A stretch of 25,984 bases of DNA from Pleurotus djamor (GCA_029747585.1 JAPEVF010000651.1:1-25984), one strand, 5' to 3'. Counted from the stretch's first letter, positions 1-10,857 are shown. Translations and numbers: made by a program. The notes: a model not told the origin generated them from the letters alone.

Positions 1-292
1 GATGTCGAATCGGAGGAGGGTAGTGTCTGATGCGAGGATTGGATTGAGGGTGGGGTATTTAGCAGATCGGTAAGCGCCTCCTCCGTTGCCTGTCAGAAGG
101 TGAGATCGATCGATGCTTTCAAGGATATGAAGGTTATCTACCTTGGGGAGCTTCATTGTAAACTGGACGATTCCAGGCTGGCTGCTCCCAGTATGCCCCA
201 GGCGCGTACTGCTGAGGAGGCGCGTAAGGTGGTCCAGGTTGCTGCTGATACTGATAGTAGCCGGGTTGCCAAGGGTTCCACTGGTTATTCAT
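1..292 (-). CDS. Pro/Gln/Tyr-rich hypothetical protein, N-terminal part (possible DUF6699)
   Basis: The gene runs off the left edge, so only its 5' end is here. Exon 1 is 292-142 and exon 2 is 89-1; the intron 90-141 (52 nt) has donor GTAGAT and acceptor GACAG, and the phase (1+2) is kept. The start ATG at 292 opens a low-complexity stretch of about 50 residues (MNNQWNPWQPGYYQYQQQ, then more P, Q, Y, W). After the intron it becomes an ordinary globular sequence containing KYPTLNPILASDTTLLRFDI. That Pro-rich lead followed by an 'hP.L.pil....LLRFD' block is what I recall of fungal DUF6699-type proteins, whose function is unknown. The domain call is from memory and weak. The coding call is stronger, because composition, splice sites and frame agree. 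An opposite-strand ORF at 100-429 is its shadow. Confidence 0.65.
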
Positions 293-1440
293 TGTTTGTC
301 GAAAGCGCTGGAGTCGAGGGTCTAGTATGTTTGTGGTATCGGAGAAGAAAGGGACTGGATGTCAGGCAAGCTTTTCTACGTGCTCGGCGAGAGCGGTGTC
401 TTCGGGCGATGACTAGGTTCAGCGCCTAAGCAGTGTCCTTGGACGAATTCTTATGAGGAACCTTATGAGCGATTGAACAGCAGCATGGAAGAACCTCGAA
501 GTTACATTCTTCGTCATGATGACTTGGGAATAGGAAGGAAGATACCTGGAAATCGGTCATTTAGCCTTCGGAGCGCCAGTACCAGCCACCGCAAATGACC
601 CTTACGGCGATTTCCATGGGAAAACGATGGGCTATGTTTGAAGGCCAGGAAGATTTTGGGAGTCCTGGTACTGTGGGCTGTGGAGTGACATCTGGCCCAG
701 AAGTTCTATATGAAGTCCTCTCAACTCGCGGACTCTCACTCACCCCGGACGGAGGGCTTGATGGAAGGCGTTGGACTCGATCAGGAGATGTAGGGGCTAG
801 GGGCCGTAGTTGCCTCGCAAAACTTTACGTCCGGTCTACCACGAGTACATATTGCGGACGCGTAGACATCTACCTATCCAAGTAAGCTAGCTCGCGGTAT
901 TACAATCTCAATTCTTACTTGTTCATCCCCCCTTCAGCGAACATCACTCACGTGTGCGTCCGCTTGATTATATGTAAAACAACACCCACGCCAAACACCG
1001 AATCAGAGGCTCTCGGCTATGTGTGTGGGAGAGTCTCGTCCTATTTATGCAACTCTGTGAATTTAGTTTGCGAACGCAAATAATATTTATATTGGAGAAG
1101 CCATGCCGAGAACTGGCATAGGGACGAGGTCAGCTGAGGCGATATGTTTGATGATTTCTCGGGAAGAAGTTCACAGGCGCGACGAAGCGGGGCGGACGCT
1201 GTGTGATTTACTTCCAAGGTGGTTTGTGCACAGAAAACTGACACAAAACCGCACGTCGTTGTTGTCTCTGGCTGCAAGAGCGAATAACACGCCGGACCCG
1301 GTTAGCGCCCATATGGGTTGATAAACTCGAGACACGGGATTGGCCCGGAGGCAATTTGACTCGGACTGGCTCGGCTTACAAATTCTAGAGCTTTCTTGCC
1401 CCCTCCTCGCGCTTGCAAACCTCCTTTCTCTCAAACAACC
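293..1440. other. intergenic region, divergent promoters (1.15 kb)
   Basis: This lies between the divergent starts of the Pro/Gln-rich gene (-) and cytochrome c peroxidase (+). Short ORFs occur on both strands (for example 595-885 + and 1103-1321 +). None has a recognisable motif, a credible splice continuation or coding-like composition. An AT-rich stretch lies near 1075-1095. The last about 50 bases before 1441 are pyrimidine-rich, as is common just upstream of fungal start codons. No RNA gene or repeat was seen. Confidence 0.5.
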
Positions 1441-3044
1441 ATGTCCTTCTCCTCCTTCCTCCGTGCTCCTGCTCGCAGAGCTGCCTTCTCGGTCTCCGTT
1501 TCCAGGGCACCGCTGCGCAACCAGACTGCTTTCCGCAAGTTCTCTACCCCAGCGCCAGATGCACCGCAGGCAAAGTCAAATACGGCCTTGTACGCTACTC
1601 TGGGTGCTGTGACCGTCGGCGCCGTTGGATACTGGTTGTACACCTCATCCGACGACGCGGCCACAGCCGTTAAATCGGGTGTGCAGGCTGGTAAGGTCGC
1701 AGCCAACTTTGTCCCCACAAAGGAGGACTACCAAAAGGTCGGTAAATTGCCGGTGTGGAGGGTTCGGATCCAAGAGCTTTTTCTGACGTGTCGTGTCTTA
1801 GGTCTATAACCGCATCGTCTCTCTTGTTGAGGATGCTGGCGACTACGACGGTACAGAAATTTCGTGTTATCAGCCTTTTACTCACGCTGATAAGCTTCGT
1901 AGATGGGTCATATGGCCCAGTCCTTGTCCGACTCGCATGGCACAGTTCCGGTACTTACGACAAGGAGTCAAAGACCGGTGGAAGGTGCGAAATAATTAGA
2001 CCGTTGAAACGCGTCCCCTCTGACCTCAGCGTCGCTTACAGCAACTATGCTACCATGCGCTTTGAGCCGGAGGCCCTCCACGGCGCCAACGCTGGTCTTC
2101 ACGTCGCCCGCAATCTCATGGAGAAGGTCAAGGAAGAAAACCCATGGATTAGCTATGGTGATTTGTGGACACTTGCAGGCGTCTGCGCCATCCAGGTATG
2201 GATCAAACTGTCCATCAAGACGAAAATTGTAACGCTCAGCTGTTTGCATAGGAAATGGCTGGTCCCAAGATCCCATGGCGCGCCGGTCGCATTGATGGTG
2301 TAGCTGCCCAGGCCACTCCTGATGGTCGTCTCCCTGATGCTACACAGGGTGCTGACCACCTTCGAAACGTATGCTATTTCCTTCCTTTACCGACGTAATT
2401 TCTTCTCACACGTCTTGCGATGTAGATTTTCTATCGCATGGGGTATGAACAACCCGTCTACGCGACGTGTGATTTTCTAACCTCTATTCGTTTATGATAG
2501 CTTCAACGATCAGGAAATCGTCGCCCTCTCCGGTGCCCATGCCCTCGGTCGCTGCCATACCGATCGCTCTGGTTTCGATGGCCCATGGACTTTCTCTCCC
2601 ACCACCGTGACGAACGATTACTACAAACTCCTCTTCGACGAGAAGTGGGTGTGGAGAAAGTGGAACGGCCCTAAGCAGCTCGAGGACAAGAAGACCCGCT
2701 CTCTCATGATGCTTCCGTATGTCCTCATGTTCACTTCCTCTCATGTCATTTCGTGCCGTTGACACGTTTGCGCTTTTAGAACGGACTACGTGCTCACCCA
2801 GGATAAAAGCTTCAAGAAGTTCGCCCGTGCCTATGCCGATAGCCAGGAACTCTTCTTTAAAGAGTACGTTACCCTGATTTTTCCTCGGAAATAATGCGCT
2901 TTTTGCTGACTTTCCGTTGCGTGTAGTTTCTCAGCTGCTGTTTCCAAGCTCTTCGAACTCGGTGTCCCTGAATCTCAGTGGGTTACACCTGAACCCTGGA
3001 TCATGAAGTCCAGCGAGGAGCAGGCCTCTGAGGAGAAGAAGTAA
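1441..3044 (+). CDS. CCP1: cytochrome c peroxidase, mitochondrial
   Basis: Haem peroxidase that reduces H2O2 with electrons from cytochrome c in the mitochondrial intermembrane space. Nine exons: 1441-1737, 1802-1850, 1903-1984, 2042-2195, 2252-2368, 2426-2442 (17 nt), 2501-2716, 2780-2863, 2927-3044; 377 aa. The N-terminus is Arg/Ser-rich and acid-free (targeting peptide), followed by a hydrophobic segment at about residues 50-65 ([18 protein letters not shown]), the usual bipartite import signal. Distal residues R125, W128 and H129 lie in [14 protein letters not shown]. The proximal haem ligand is H252 in [11 protein letters not shown], and W268 (GPW) corresponds to yeast Trp191. The spacings 125-129, 129-252 and 252-268 equal those of yeast Arg48-His52-His175-Trp191. 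The Asp partner is D313 in LPTDY. The first intron has a poor donor (GTCGGT), but it is the only one that keeps the frame. The ATG at 1396 is out of the targeting context, so 1441 is preferred. Confidence 0.96.
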
Positions 3045-3282
3045 TTTAGCGACGAACCATTATTTACCTAGTATGTACTCTTGATCTCTGGTCTCGGCTT
3101 CGAGTTTCCTTTCTGCGAGGGACAGATGTGTTCGATTCATAGAAGACTTGGTTCGATAGATCTTCTTGGGCTTCGCTAGATGAGATACTTAGAAGTAGAG
3201 CAATGATATTTTCTTGTAATACTCGACGTTTGAACATGAAATCGGAGGAGATTGAGCAAAGGAGTGCCGCGGCGAGCGTGAG
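3045..3282. other. convergent 3' region
   Basis: About 240 bases separate the stop codons of cytochrome c peroxidase (+) and the methyltransferase (-), so both 3' UTRs and polyadenylation sites must lie here. No further gene is visible. Confidence 0.6.
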
Positions 3283-5064
3283 CTATTTGGCTTTGAAAAG
3301 ATAGTGACCAACACCCCATCTGAATGGACCTTGATCAACGAATGGGGAGATTTTGACTGTGGTGGTACTCACTCTTGACCATTGTTTGTATTGAACAATT
3401 CCGAGCAGGCCATGTAGAATACCCTAAACCTGCGATCCAGTCAGTCATCTAATGTGACAATATAAACGACAGCAGACGTACCGATAGAACGCAGCAGCCC
3501 CGTCCGAGGCTTGCTTTCCTTTGGACACGGCATCGTCTTGGAGGGTCTTCAAGCCCTCTACGAATATCCCGGCGTAAGCCCAATGCTCAAAAGGATTAGG
3601 GTCGCCATACCTTTGCCATTCTTATCTTGAAGCTTGAGCCAATCTTCGAGACTCCGAGAATAATGTGTCCCAGGGAGGTACCAGCTTCGAATGAGAGTCA
3701 GGTCACTTTGAAAGTAGAGCTATGATAGTGGTATTTCGATAAAATGAAAATCAACAGAGATGAGTGAGAGTTGCTTACGAAAAGGTCATGAGAAGGCATC
3801 GTCCCTCCTATGAATAGAGCTGAGTGTTCCAAAACTTTATGATGTTGATGAAGCATTCAGATTTACCGGAGAAAAAGTTCTTCGCCATCCAACCGTCGCC
3901 TTCCTCGAAGTGATACGGGGTCGTACGATGACAAAAGATGTGGATAAACAAGAGAGATTCGTCGTTGGAATCACCATGGGGTTGGAGCCATGTAGATACC
4001 TTCTTGAATAAAGCTTGGTAGTTCTTCATATGTTCGAACATCTTCACGTAAATGATAAGCCGCTGCGCATGCGCTTACAGGCGGTGTTGACTTACTTCAA
4101 TGGAAAGGATGCGGTCGAACCTGGTGAATGCGTTAGTAAAGCTCTGAACGGTTTGACGAAGCGGGAGTAGCATACCGCTTGTCAGGAGGGAACTCAAACG
4201 AGTTGACGTCCCCCGTGATGATCTAGCACGAAGCCGAAATATCTGAGCACTGTGGCAATGTTCGAGGACGCGGGGATTACCTCTAGGTTGTTGAACCCGC
4301 GCTCTTTGGCTATGGAGTCAATGTGGACCTTCTGCGTCTTCGAATTAGACAATCCGGTGATCCTGGAATTTGGATATTTCTTGACATATACGTATAAGAG
4401 AGCCGTACAAGAAATAGTTCAGATCAATACGTACCTTGGCAAGGAAGAGCGACAAACTACCCCAGCCTGCAACTTGATAAGATATGAATTTCCAGGATGC
4501 GACAAACTGCACAAACCACATCCAAGATCCAGAATATCAAGACCATCCTTCAGTTGAGCCTTTTCGCAGTAGCTCTCCAGCATCAAAACCTCTGCTTCCG
4601 CAAGTGTTTCTTTGCCAGTCGGGTAGAGGCAGGACGAGTACTTCGCGTAGGGTCCAAGGCAAGATAGAATGAACTCTGTAGACACCTGAGAGGCCAAATT
4701 CGCGCATATATGCAGTAAGATTCCTTCTATGCTCGGAAAATCGACTTCACTGACCTCGTAATGTTGTTCATTCGCCTTTTCGGTCACGTCGGCGATAGTA
4801 TCTCGCGCTCTAACCTGTTCAATCCACTCCATTTTGGCTGCATGGTTCGCCTCAAATGAGCCTTGGTCGATTTCGCGCAGTCTTTGTTGAAGCAAAGCAC
4901 GAATAGCCCGTCTGAGGACAAAGTCGGGTACTAGGCCCTGTGAATGAATCCGGGAAGTGAAATCAGCGTCCTTGTCTCAATGAAGGTGAAAATTCAGCGT
5001 TCGTGCTTGGACTAACCCTGTCCAGGAGACTGTAGCCGGCTTCGAGTATCGAGTCTGGTATCAT
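3283..5064 (-). CDS. SAM-dependent methyltransferase, cyclopropane-fatty-acid synthase (CFAS) family
   Basis: Thirteen exons on the minus strand: 5064-5017, 4937-4755, 4685-4517, 4466-4435, 4379-4281, 4222-4176, 4120-4096, 4041-3867, 3807-3779, 3719-3611, 3557-3482, 3429-3373, 3319-3283. All introns are GT-AG and in phase, giving 361 aa. SAM-binding motif I is ILDLGCGWGSLSLFLA (about residues 128-143), followed by a post-I strand (ITGLSNS), an acidic motif (IITGDVNSFEFP) and the CFAS-type EMFEHMKNY segment at about 201-209. HIFCHRTTPYHFEE and the C-terminal WGVGHYLFKAK also fit this family, which includes coclaurine N-methyltransferase-like enzymes. The substrate cannot be read from sequence. 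Fungal members of this type are soluble and lack the N-terminal domain of bacterial Cfa. The start at 5064 gives MIPDSILEAGYSLLDRG directly ahead of LVPDFVLRR. Upstream in-frame codons are unlikely to be used. Confidence 0.9.
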
Positions 5065-5234
5065 GGTTGAAAAGAAGAGGGAAAACGAGGCAAAGGTTGT
5101 TTGAAGGGCAGTGAGGTCATGTTGGTTGCAACAGAAGCTACAGATCGGCGATTTCGCGGCGACCATCAAACACCCCTATAGCTCCTATAGTGTGTGGTCT
5201 CGGAGGCAAGCTGTCTTTCAAGCTCTTCAAGCTT

Positions 5235-5257
5235 CAGTACTAGTAGTCAGTACTAGT
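5235..5257. repeat. 10-bp direct repeat, CAGTACTAGT twice
   Basis: Two perfect copies of CAGTACTAGT (5235-5244 and 5248-5257) are separated by AGT. Each contains the small palindromes AGTACT and ACTAGT. The repeat lies about 170-195 bases upstream of the methyltransferase start, in the 253-base space between it and the first F-box gene. It could be a paired binding site or a chance local duplication. Confidence 0.5.
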
Positions 5258-5317
5258 TCTGACGAATGCGTTTGCATTTCTAGACAGTTAAGTAATGAAG
5301 CTCCCTACATTGATATA

Positions 5318-6609
5318 TCATACACGGGCCTTGACATTGATATTTGGCTTGATCACAAGAATCCGAAGGTCCAAAAGATCCCCACATATTGCTTTTGCGC
5401 CATCTATGAACCTTTGCGATTGACTGGAAGCCTCCAAGGGGTCATCTGCTTCGCCTTTCAACTTAATCACGGCTCGCCGAAGCTCTGCGGATATCACCAA
5501 CTTTATCAGAGCTACACCAATCCGCTCCCAAATCTGCGGTGCCAAAGGACCCCGATTCGCGGGGAGGTAGACCGTCACGCTTAACTCGACGAGGTGAGGG
5601 ACTGCTTGGGGAGACATCGCGTGGATGGTATCGCCTAGAAATGACTCAAAGAGCTGTGGGCCATCATTGACATTGGCGAACAAGGAAAAGTCGAGTACGT
5701 TGACGTTATGGAATTCATGAAAGCAAGGAACATCTGATGGGTGGAAGGTGCCTGTGGAAATCCAGGCGCTCCGGTAAGAAGGTCTTTCTCTGTACTATGG
5801 GGGTATTGGTACATACCTCTGTCGAATGCGAGCGAGATTCCCAGCCTTTCAATGTTTGGAGCGGCAAATGGGAGGCCGAATCGCGATGACGAGGTTTCGA
5901 TAACGTTTGAGGCTAAACACTGCCGCAAGTAGCGGCTGAGGTTGGGTGCTTGGATGGTCTCTTTCACAAAACTGCCAACGGAGGAATCATCAAATCCTAG
6001 CCACAGCTCCTCAAGCCCTGATAAAACCGCTTGGGCGGATGCATAGCTTGCATCGATCTCGAGATGTCTCCTGAGTGCGATTCCGACGAGTTTGAGAACG
6101 CGCAGTTGCGACGTGCAATGGCTGAGCAAGTGGACTAATTCTAATCCATTCTTGGAGAAGGATCCATTCTGGATTATGAGGGTTCGAAGATTTGGAAGAA
6201 GAGGCATCAACGCAGGTAGGAGTGTGGACGGAAGTTTGATCCATTCCCTCACGTATAGAGACATATGTAGTTGCCTCACATTACTGAAGCGGGAGAATAG
6301 TGGGGGAAGGATAGAAGCGACATCGTTGATCGTGGATTCCCCATCATAAGGAAAAACGTCTCCGAAGGTAATCTCCAGATATCGAACATAGCATGCAAGG
6401 TGAGGAGATGTCTCCAGCAAGGCCAAGAATTTGGGACACGATGAAGCAGGATCTTCGCTCTCATCGATAGAGAACGTTTTGAACAAAATTTCTTGCGAAA
6501 AATGGGTCCATGACGAGCATACTACGGAGCAAGACCGTAGAGTCTCAGTATCATCTTTGAGATACTGTATGATCTTCTGGATGAGTTCAAGAGGTATGTG
6601 GTGCGACAT
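5318..6609 (-). CDS. F-box protein, array member 1
   Basis: Two exons, 6609-5817 and 5751-5318, with a 65-nt intron (GTATGT...CACAG); 408 aa. The N-terminal F-box is at about residues 3-45: HIPLELIQKIIQYL, then RSCSVVCSSWTHFSQEILF. F-box domains bind Skp1 and recruit a substrate to an SCF ubiquitin ligase. The rest is about 360 residues of leucine-rich, irregular strand-helix units (for example LMPLLPNLRTLIIQ, SGLEELWLGFD), like the divergent LRR-type substrate domains common in Agaricomycetes. The ATG at 6609 (MSHHIPLEL) is chosen over upstream in-frame codons because it aligns with the other three members. Its target is unknown. It is 70 bases downstream of member 2. Confidence 0.85.
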
Positions 6610-6679
6610 CGATACAAGAGATTGGGCGGTATTGATGGAAGAAACACGAGGGAGGACGGGCCCGGGAAGCCCCTGATAG

Positions 6680-7968
6680 TCAACCGCAAATGACCAACGC
6701 ATCATCAACCTTGATGTGGGGTTCAATAACCATAACACCACACTCAATGAGCCCCCCACAGGCATTTCTCGCAACCTCGATCAATTCCTTGGCTGCCCTG
6801 GTAGCTTCCGAGGAATCATCTTTTCGACCAAAAAACTCGAACACCGCGTATCTGAACGTCCCAGCGTTTACCAGTGCCCGAAGAGCCCATCCAATCCTTT
6901 TCCAAGTTTGTTCTCCAAGTGGCCTCCAGCTCCAAGGAAGTTCGATCTTTGTTTTGATCGTCTCTAGCTTGCGGAGGGTTCGGGAATCCATCGCAGCGAA
7001 GGTGTCGCGCAAGTACGACTCGAAGAGTGTTTCGCCATCGTTACCCTGAGTGTGCAAGGTGAAGTCAATGTGTCGAAGGTTGGGAAGCACGGTAAGGTCC
7101 GGAACATCCGATGGATGGGAATCACCTATAGGCCGTCTGGGATTATCACACTCGTCGACGAGAAGGCTAAGTAGGACGCACCTCCGCCAAAGCCAACGTC
7201 AAAAGTCAGCTCTTGAACATTATCTCCGTCAAACGGAAAGCTGAACCGAGACGACGCCGGTGATATCACGTTCGAAGCCAAGCTTGAGCGATTGTACTTT
7301 CGGAGGTTGGGTGTTTGGATGGTGCCCTTCTCAAAGGAACCGGTTGAATACTCGTCAAAGTGTAGCCACAACTCCTCTAGCCCCGCTAGCCCCGCTTTTA
7401 TAGAAGGGTATTGCACACCAACCGGCTCGATTGGTACTAGCTGGATATTCTTGAGCTTGAGTGAGGAAAGCTGCGATGTGCAATGACTGAGGAAGTGGAC
7501 GAGTTCCATCCCGTGCTGGGAGAATGCTGGCCCTTCGATAATGAGGCTTTGAAGAGTCGGAAGAAGAGGGCACAGTGAGGGCACAAGCTTGGGTGGTAGA
7601 TACACCCACTCCATGTATTCTGCCTGGATGCACAGCTTCTTCACATTGGCGAAGCGTGAAAGCAGACGCGTGAGATGAGGGACTGTCTCGATCTTGCTTT
7701 TCCCAACGTAGGGGTACGGCTTTCCAAAGATAATCTCCAAGGATCTGACATACGAAGCCAGGTGGGGAGATGTCCCGAGTAACTTCAGGAATTTAGGACA
7801 CGTTTTGGCGGGATCATCGTTCTCATCGATGTAGAAGGTGTTGAAAAGGTGTTGTTGAGAAACACATGTCCAGGACGAGGATACGAGAGAGCAGGAGCGT
7901 ATCGAAGAAGTGTCGCCATAGACATACTGGAGAATTTCCTCGACAAGCTCTGGCGGGATGTTTGGCAT
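6680..7968 (-). CDS. F-box protein, array member 2
   Basis: Two exons, 7968-7182 and 7125-6680, with a 56-nt intron (GTGCGT...TATAG); 410 aa. The F-box begins at residue 2 (MPNIPPELVEEILQYV) and continues through SCSLVSSSWTCVSQQHLF. It shares with its neighbours the post-F-box block YIDENDDPAKTCPKFLKLL, the signature TSPHLASYVRSLEI, the strand-turn VPSLCPLLPTLQSLIIEGP and the second-exon start HPSDVPDL. The intron sits at the same codon position as in members 1 and 3, which shows common descent by tandem duplication. The stop codon lies 70 bases before the start of member 1. A role as an SCF substrate receptor is a family-level inference only. Confidence 0.86.
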
Positions 7969-8050
7969 GGCTGCAAATGACTCGGAGGACCAACAAGGTG
8001 TATTACAGGAAAGAGTCCCCTAACGAGCCCCTAACTACTACTACTAAGTA

Positions 8051-9365
8051 CTACTCCTCCTCCTCCTCCTCCTCTCCTTCCTCCCAACCACCGCCCTCAT
8101 CATCATCTATATATACATCGAGGACGATCTCCATAACACCGCTTTCGATAAGATCCCCACAAACTTTTTTCGCACTCTCAATTAACTCCTGGCTGGGACT
8201 TGGAGCCTCCGATCCTGGACTGACTTGACCAGAAAAATAGAAAAAGGCGGATTTAAACGTCCCAGCGCGCACAAACGCTCTAAGGGCCGAGCCAATCTTT
8301 TCCCAAACTTGTTCCCCAGCCGGCTCGCCACTCCAAGATAGGTAGACCAATGTTTTTAGCTTCTCCAGCTTCGAGAGGGTCTGGACATGCATTGCGGAGA
8401 AGGCTTCGCTCATAAACGAGGGCAAGAGCGTTGGACCATCGTACCTCTGGGCCCGGATGGTGAAATCCATACGCGTAATGTTGGGAAAGAGAGTAAAATC
8501 TGGAATGTCGGATGGGCGGAGCTCATCTGCAGGCCGCCCTTGTATCAGCGCACTCGTTAGTGAATAGAGAATGCTGGCCTCCAGCGAATGCGACAGACAA
8601 AGCGAGCTCTTGTATGCTTTGCCGATCGGAAGGCAGGCAGGACCGAGACGAAGCCACCGCGGACAAATCCGCGGCGAAACCCTGCCCATGATACCTTCGG
8701 AGATTGGGAGTTTGGATAGAATCCTTCACAAAGGAGCCTTCTGAAATCTCGTCAAAATGCGACCACAACTCCACAACTCCTGGTAGCACTACTTTCTGAG
8801 CAGGATAATTGGGCCCGATTCGTGACCACGTCATAAATCGGAGATCAAGGAGCTTGAGTAGCAAAAGTCGTGCCGTGCAATAGCCGAGGAAGCGAACAAG
8901 CTCCATCCCATGTTTGGAGAGGCTCGGTCCTACGATGAAGAGGGCCTTAAGATTTGGGAGAAGAGGCACCAGAGAAGGTATGAGGTCTCTTGGAAGATTC
9001 GCCCACACCTCGTGGTTTGCCTGGATGTTTAGGGTCTCCAACTTGGTGAAGTATGAGAGTAGATCAGGTAGACAAGCGACTTCGTGAATTTGGGATTTCC
9101 CAGTATGCCAACTCCAATGTTTGAATACAATCATCAGATATCTGATATAAGAAGCGAGATGGGGAGATGTCTTGAGTAGCTTCAAGAATGCAGAGCAGGA
9201 TGAAGCGGGGTCATCCTTCTCGTCGATAGTGAAGGTGTTGAAAAGGATTTCCTGCGAAATCTGGATCCATGAAGAGCGTACTACGGAGCATGACCGCAGG
9301 GTGGGACGGTCGCCATTGAGATACTGAAGAATCTCCCTGACGAGTTCGAGAGGAAGCTCCTGCAT
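8051..9365 (-). CDS. F-box protein, array member 3, GC-AG intron and acidic tail
   Basis: Exon 1 is 9365-8579 (787 nt, the same length as in member 2) and exon 2 is 8526-8051; 420 aa. The F-box starts at residue 2 (MQELPLELVREILQYL). At the conserved intron position the donor reads AG|GCCAGC instead of GT. Using it as a GC-AG intron (8527-8578, 52 nt) rejoins the frame as AFAGDELRPSDIPDF, exactly parallel to its paralogues. Without splicing, the first exon ends about 19 codons later at a stop. The C-terminus is unlike the others: IDDDEGGGWEEGEEEEEEE, encoded by a CTC/TCC microsatellite. The gene is either functional through a GC donor or a newly decaying member. The ATG at 9365 is preferred to an upstream GTG at 9386. 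Confidence 0.75.
8054..8094. repeat. CTC/TCC trinucleotide microsatellite
   Basis: A pyrimidine-rich run, mostly repeated CTC, on the plus strand. Read on the minus strand it encodes the poly-Glu tail at the end of F-box member 3. The other three F-box genes end without it. Confidence 0.8.
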
Positions 9366-9500
9366 GAATGATGGGGATACGCTCACCCAAAAGAACGAAC
9401 TTGTAGCTTATTAGTATTACTGTGTGAGCAGTGCGGCCTGCTCATTCACACAAAAACTCCGATCAAAACGAGGCCTTGGCATTGTCCGCTTCTGACACGC

Positions 9501-9522
9501 TGCACCTACCTGCACCTACCTA
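9501..9522. repeat. short tandem repeat TGCACCTACC x2
   Basis: Two perfect copies of TGCACCTACC (9501-9510 and 9511-9520) followed by TAATG lie between F-box members 3 and 4. The function is unknown. A related TACCTA/AGGTAGGT motif occurs at 21961-21994. Confidence 0.5.
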
Positions 9523-9556
9523 ATGCCTCAAGCTGCTTGAAACCACAAACGATTGA

Positions 9557-10857
9557 CTAGGCATTGAGGTACAAATTAGGCACAATCACCATAACGCCAG
9601 CTTCGATGAGGTCCCCACAAGCGTCTCTCGCACCATCGATCAACTCCTCGTTGGCCCTTGAAGACTGCGATGGTCCATCTCGTTTACCATTGAACTCAAA
9701 AATCGCTGATTTGAACGCCCCAGCGTGCGCCAACGCTCGGAGAACCGAGCCAATCTTTTCCCATACTCGTTCGTCTGATAGCTCCCAGCTCCAAGGAAGA
9801 ATGACCGTTGTTTTGATTGACTCTAACTTCGGGAGGTTCTCGACATGCATTTTCGAGAAGGTTTCCCTCAGAAACGAGGGGAAGAGCGAAGGACCATCGT
9901 TCAACTGAGTTTGCAAGGTGAAGCGAATGCGTCGAAGGTTGGGAAACTGGGTAAAGTCGGGAATGTCGGATGGGTGGAAATCGTCTACAGACCGCCTCGA
10001 ATCAGTGCACTTTTCGATGGATAGAGAAGCATGATCAGGACCCATGTACCTGCGCCAAAGAATGTACTCCCACAAAACGTGACATGCAAAGTAATCTCCT
10101 GTAAGTTGTGTCCGCTGAACGGGAAGCTGAAACGAGACGACGCTGGTGATATCATCGTCGAAGCCAAACTTGGCCGATCATACTTTCGGAGGTTGGGAGT
10201 TTGGATGGTGTCCTTAATGAAGGATCCGCTCGAGTCTTCGTGAAATTGCAGCCAAAGAATTTCCAATCCCGACAGCACCGCCTTTACGGGAGGATAATCC
10301 ACGTCATTTAGAGAGAGTGGCATCAATTTTATATTTGTTAATTGGAACGTGGAAAGTTTCGATGAGCAATGACTGAGGAAGTGGACAAGTTCTATCCCAT
10401 GTTCGGAGAAGATTGGCCCTTGGATGACAAGGGTTTGAATATTGGGGAGTAGAGGCTGTAGAGAGGATACAAGCATTGAGGGAAGATGTATCCAGTCCCT
10501 TTCCTTCGCATGGATTTCCATGATCTTTATGTTGGTGAAGTGTGAGAGTATATCGGGTAGTAGACAGGCGACAGTGCCGATCTTGGATGTCCCGGCGTGG
10601 GGATATGGTTCTCCAAAGTCTATACCTAGATGTCGAAAATAAGAACCGAGGTGGGGAGATTTCTCGAGTGCTTTCAAGAGAGCGGGAAAAGTGATGTCGG
10701 GATCATCGTCCTCATCGATGAAGAATTGGTCGAAAAGGATTTGCCGTGTAATGTGGGTCCATGAAGAACATACTGTGGCGCATGACAGTAGAGCGTCAGT
10801 GTCATCCCCGAGATACAAAAGTATATCCTGAAGGAGTTCAATAGGAATTTCTGGCAT
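9557..10857 (-). CDS. F-box protein, array member 4
   Basis: Exon 1 is 10857-10050 and exon 2 is 9984-9557; 411 aa. The F-box is at about residues 2-45 (MPEIPIELLQDILLYL, then SCATVCSSWTHITRQILF). The shared array features are present: FIDEDDDPDITFPALLKAL, SPHLGSYFRHLGI and FHPSDIPDFTQFPNLRRI at the start of exon 2. Two in-phase donors are possible, at 10049 (CAG|GTACAT) and 10067 (GGA|GTACAT). I prefer 10049 because its exon-side context is better and it gives a 65-nt intron like the others; the alternative would remove six residues. The stop codon of the ABCF gene is only 54 bases upstream, so the promoter must overlap that gene's 3' end. Confidence 0.85.

Noticed and set aside
100..429. 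109-codon plus-strand ORF
   Set aside because: It overlaps a minus-strand gene start with better composition and a correct intron, and has no recognisable motif.
1968..2765. Minus-strand ORFs under cytochrome c peroxidase
   Set aside because: They are shadows of a gene whose catalytic residues and spacing match the family.
3130..3160. tRNA B-box-like GGTTCGATAG
   Set aside because: No matching A box, acceptor stem or anticodon arm could be folded around it.
6610..6774. N-terminal extension of F-box member 1
   Set aside because: The paralogues start two to four residues before the F-box. The extension overlaps the end of member 2 and has no conserved sequence.
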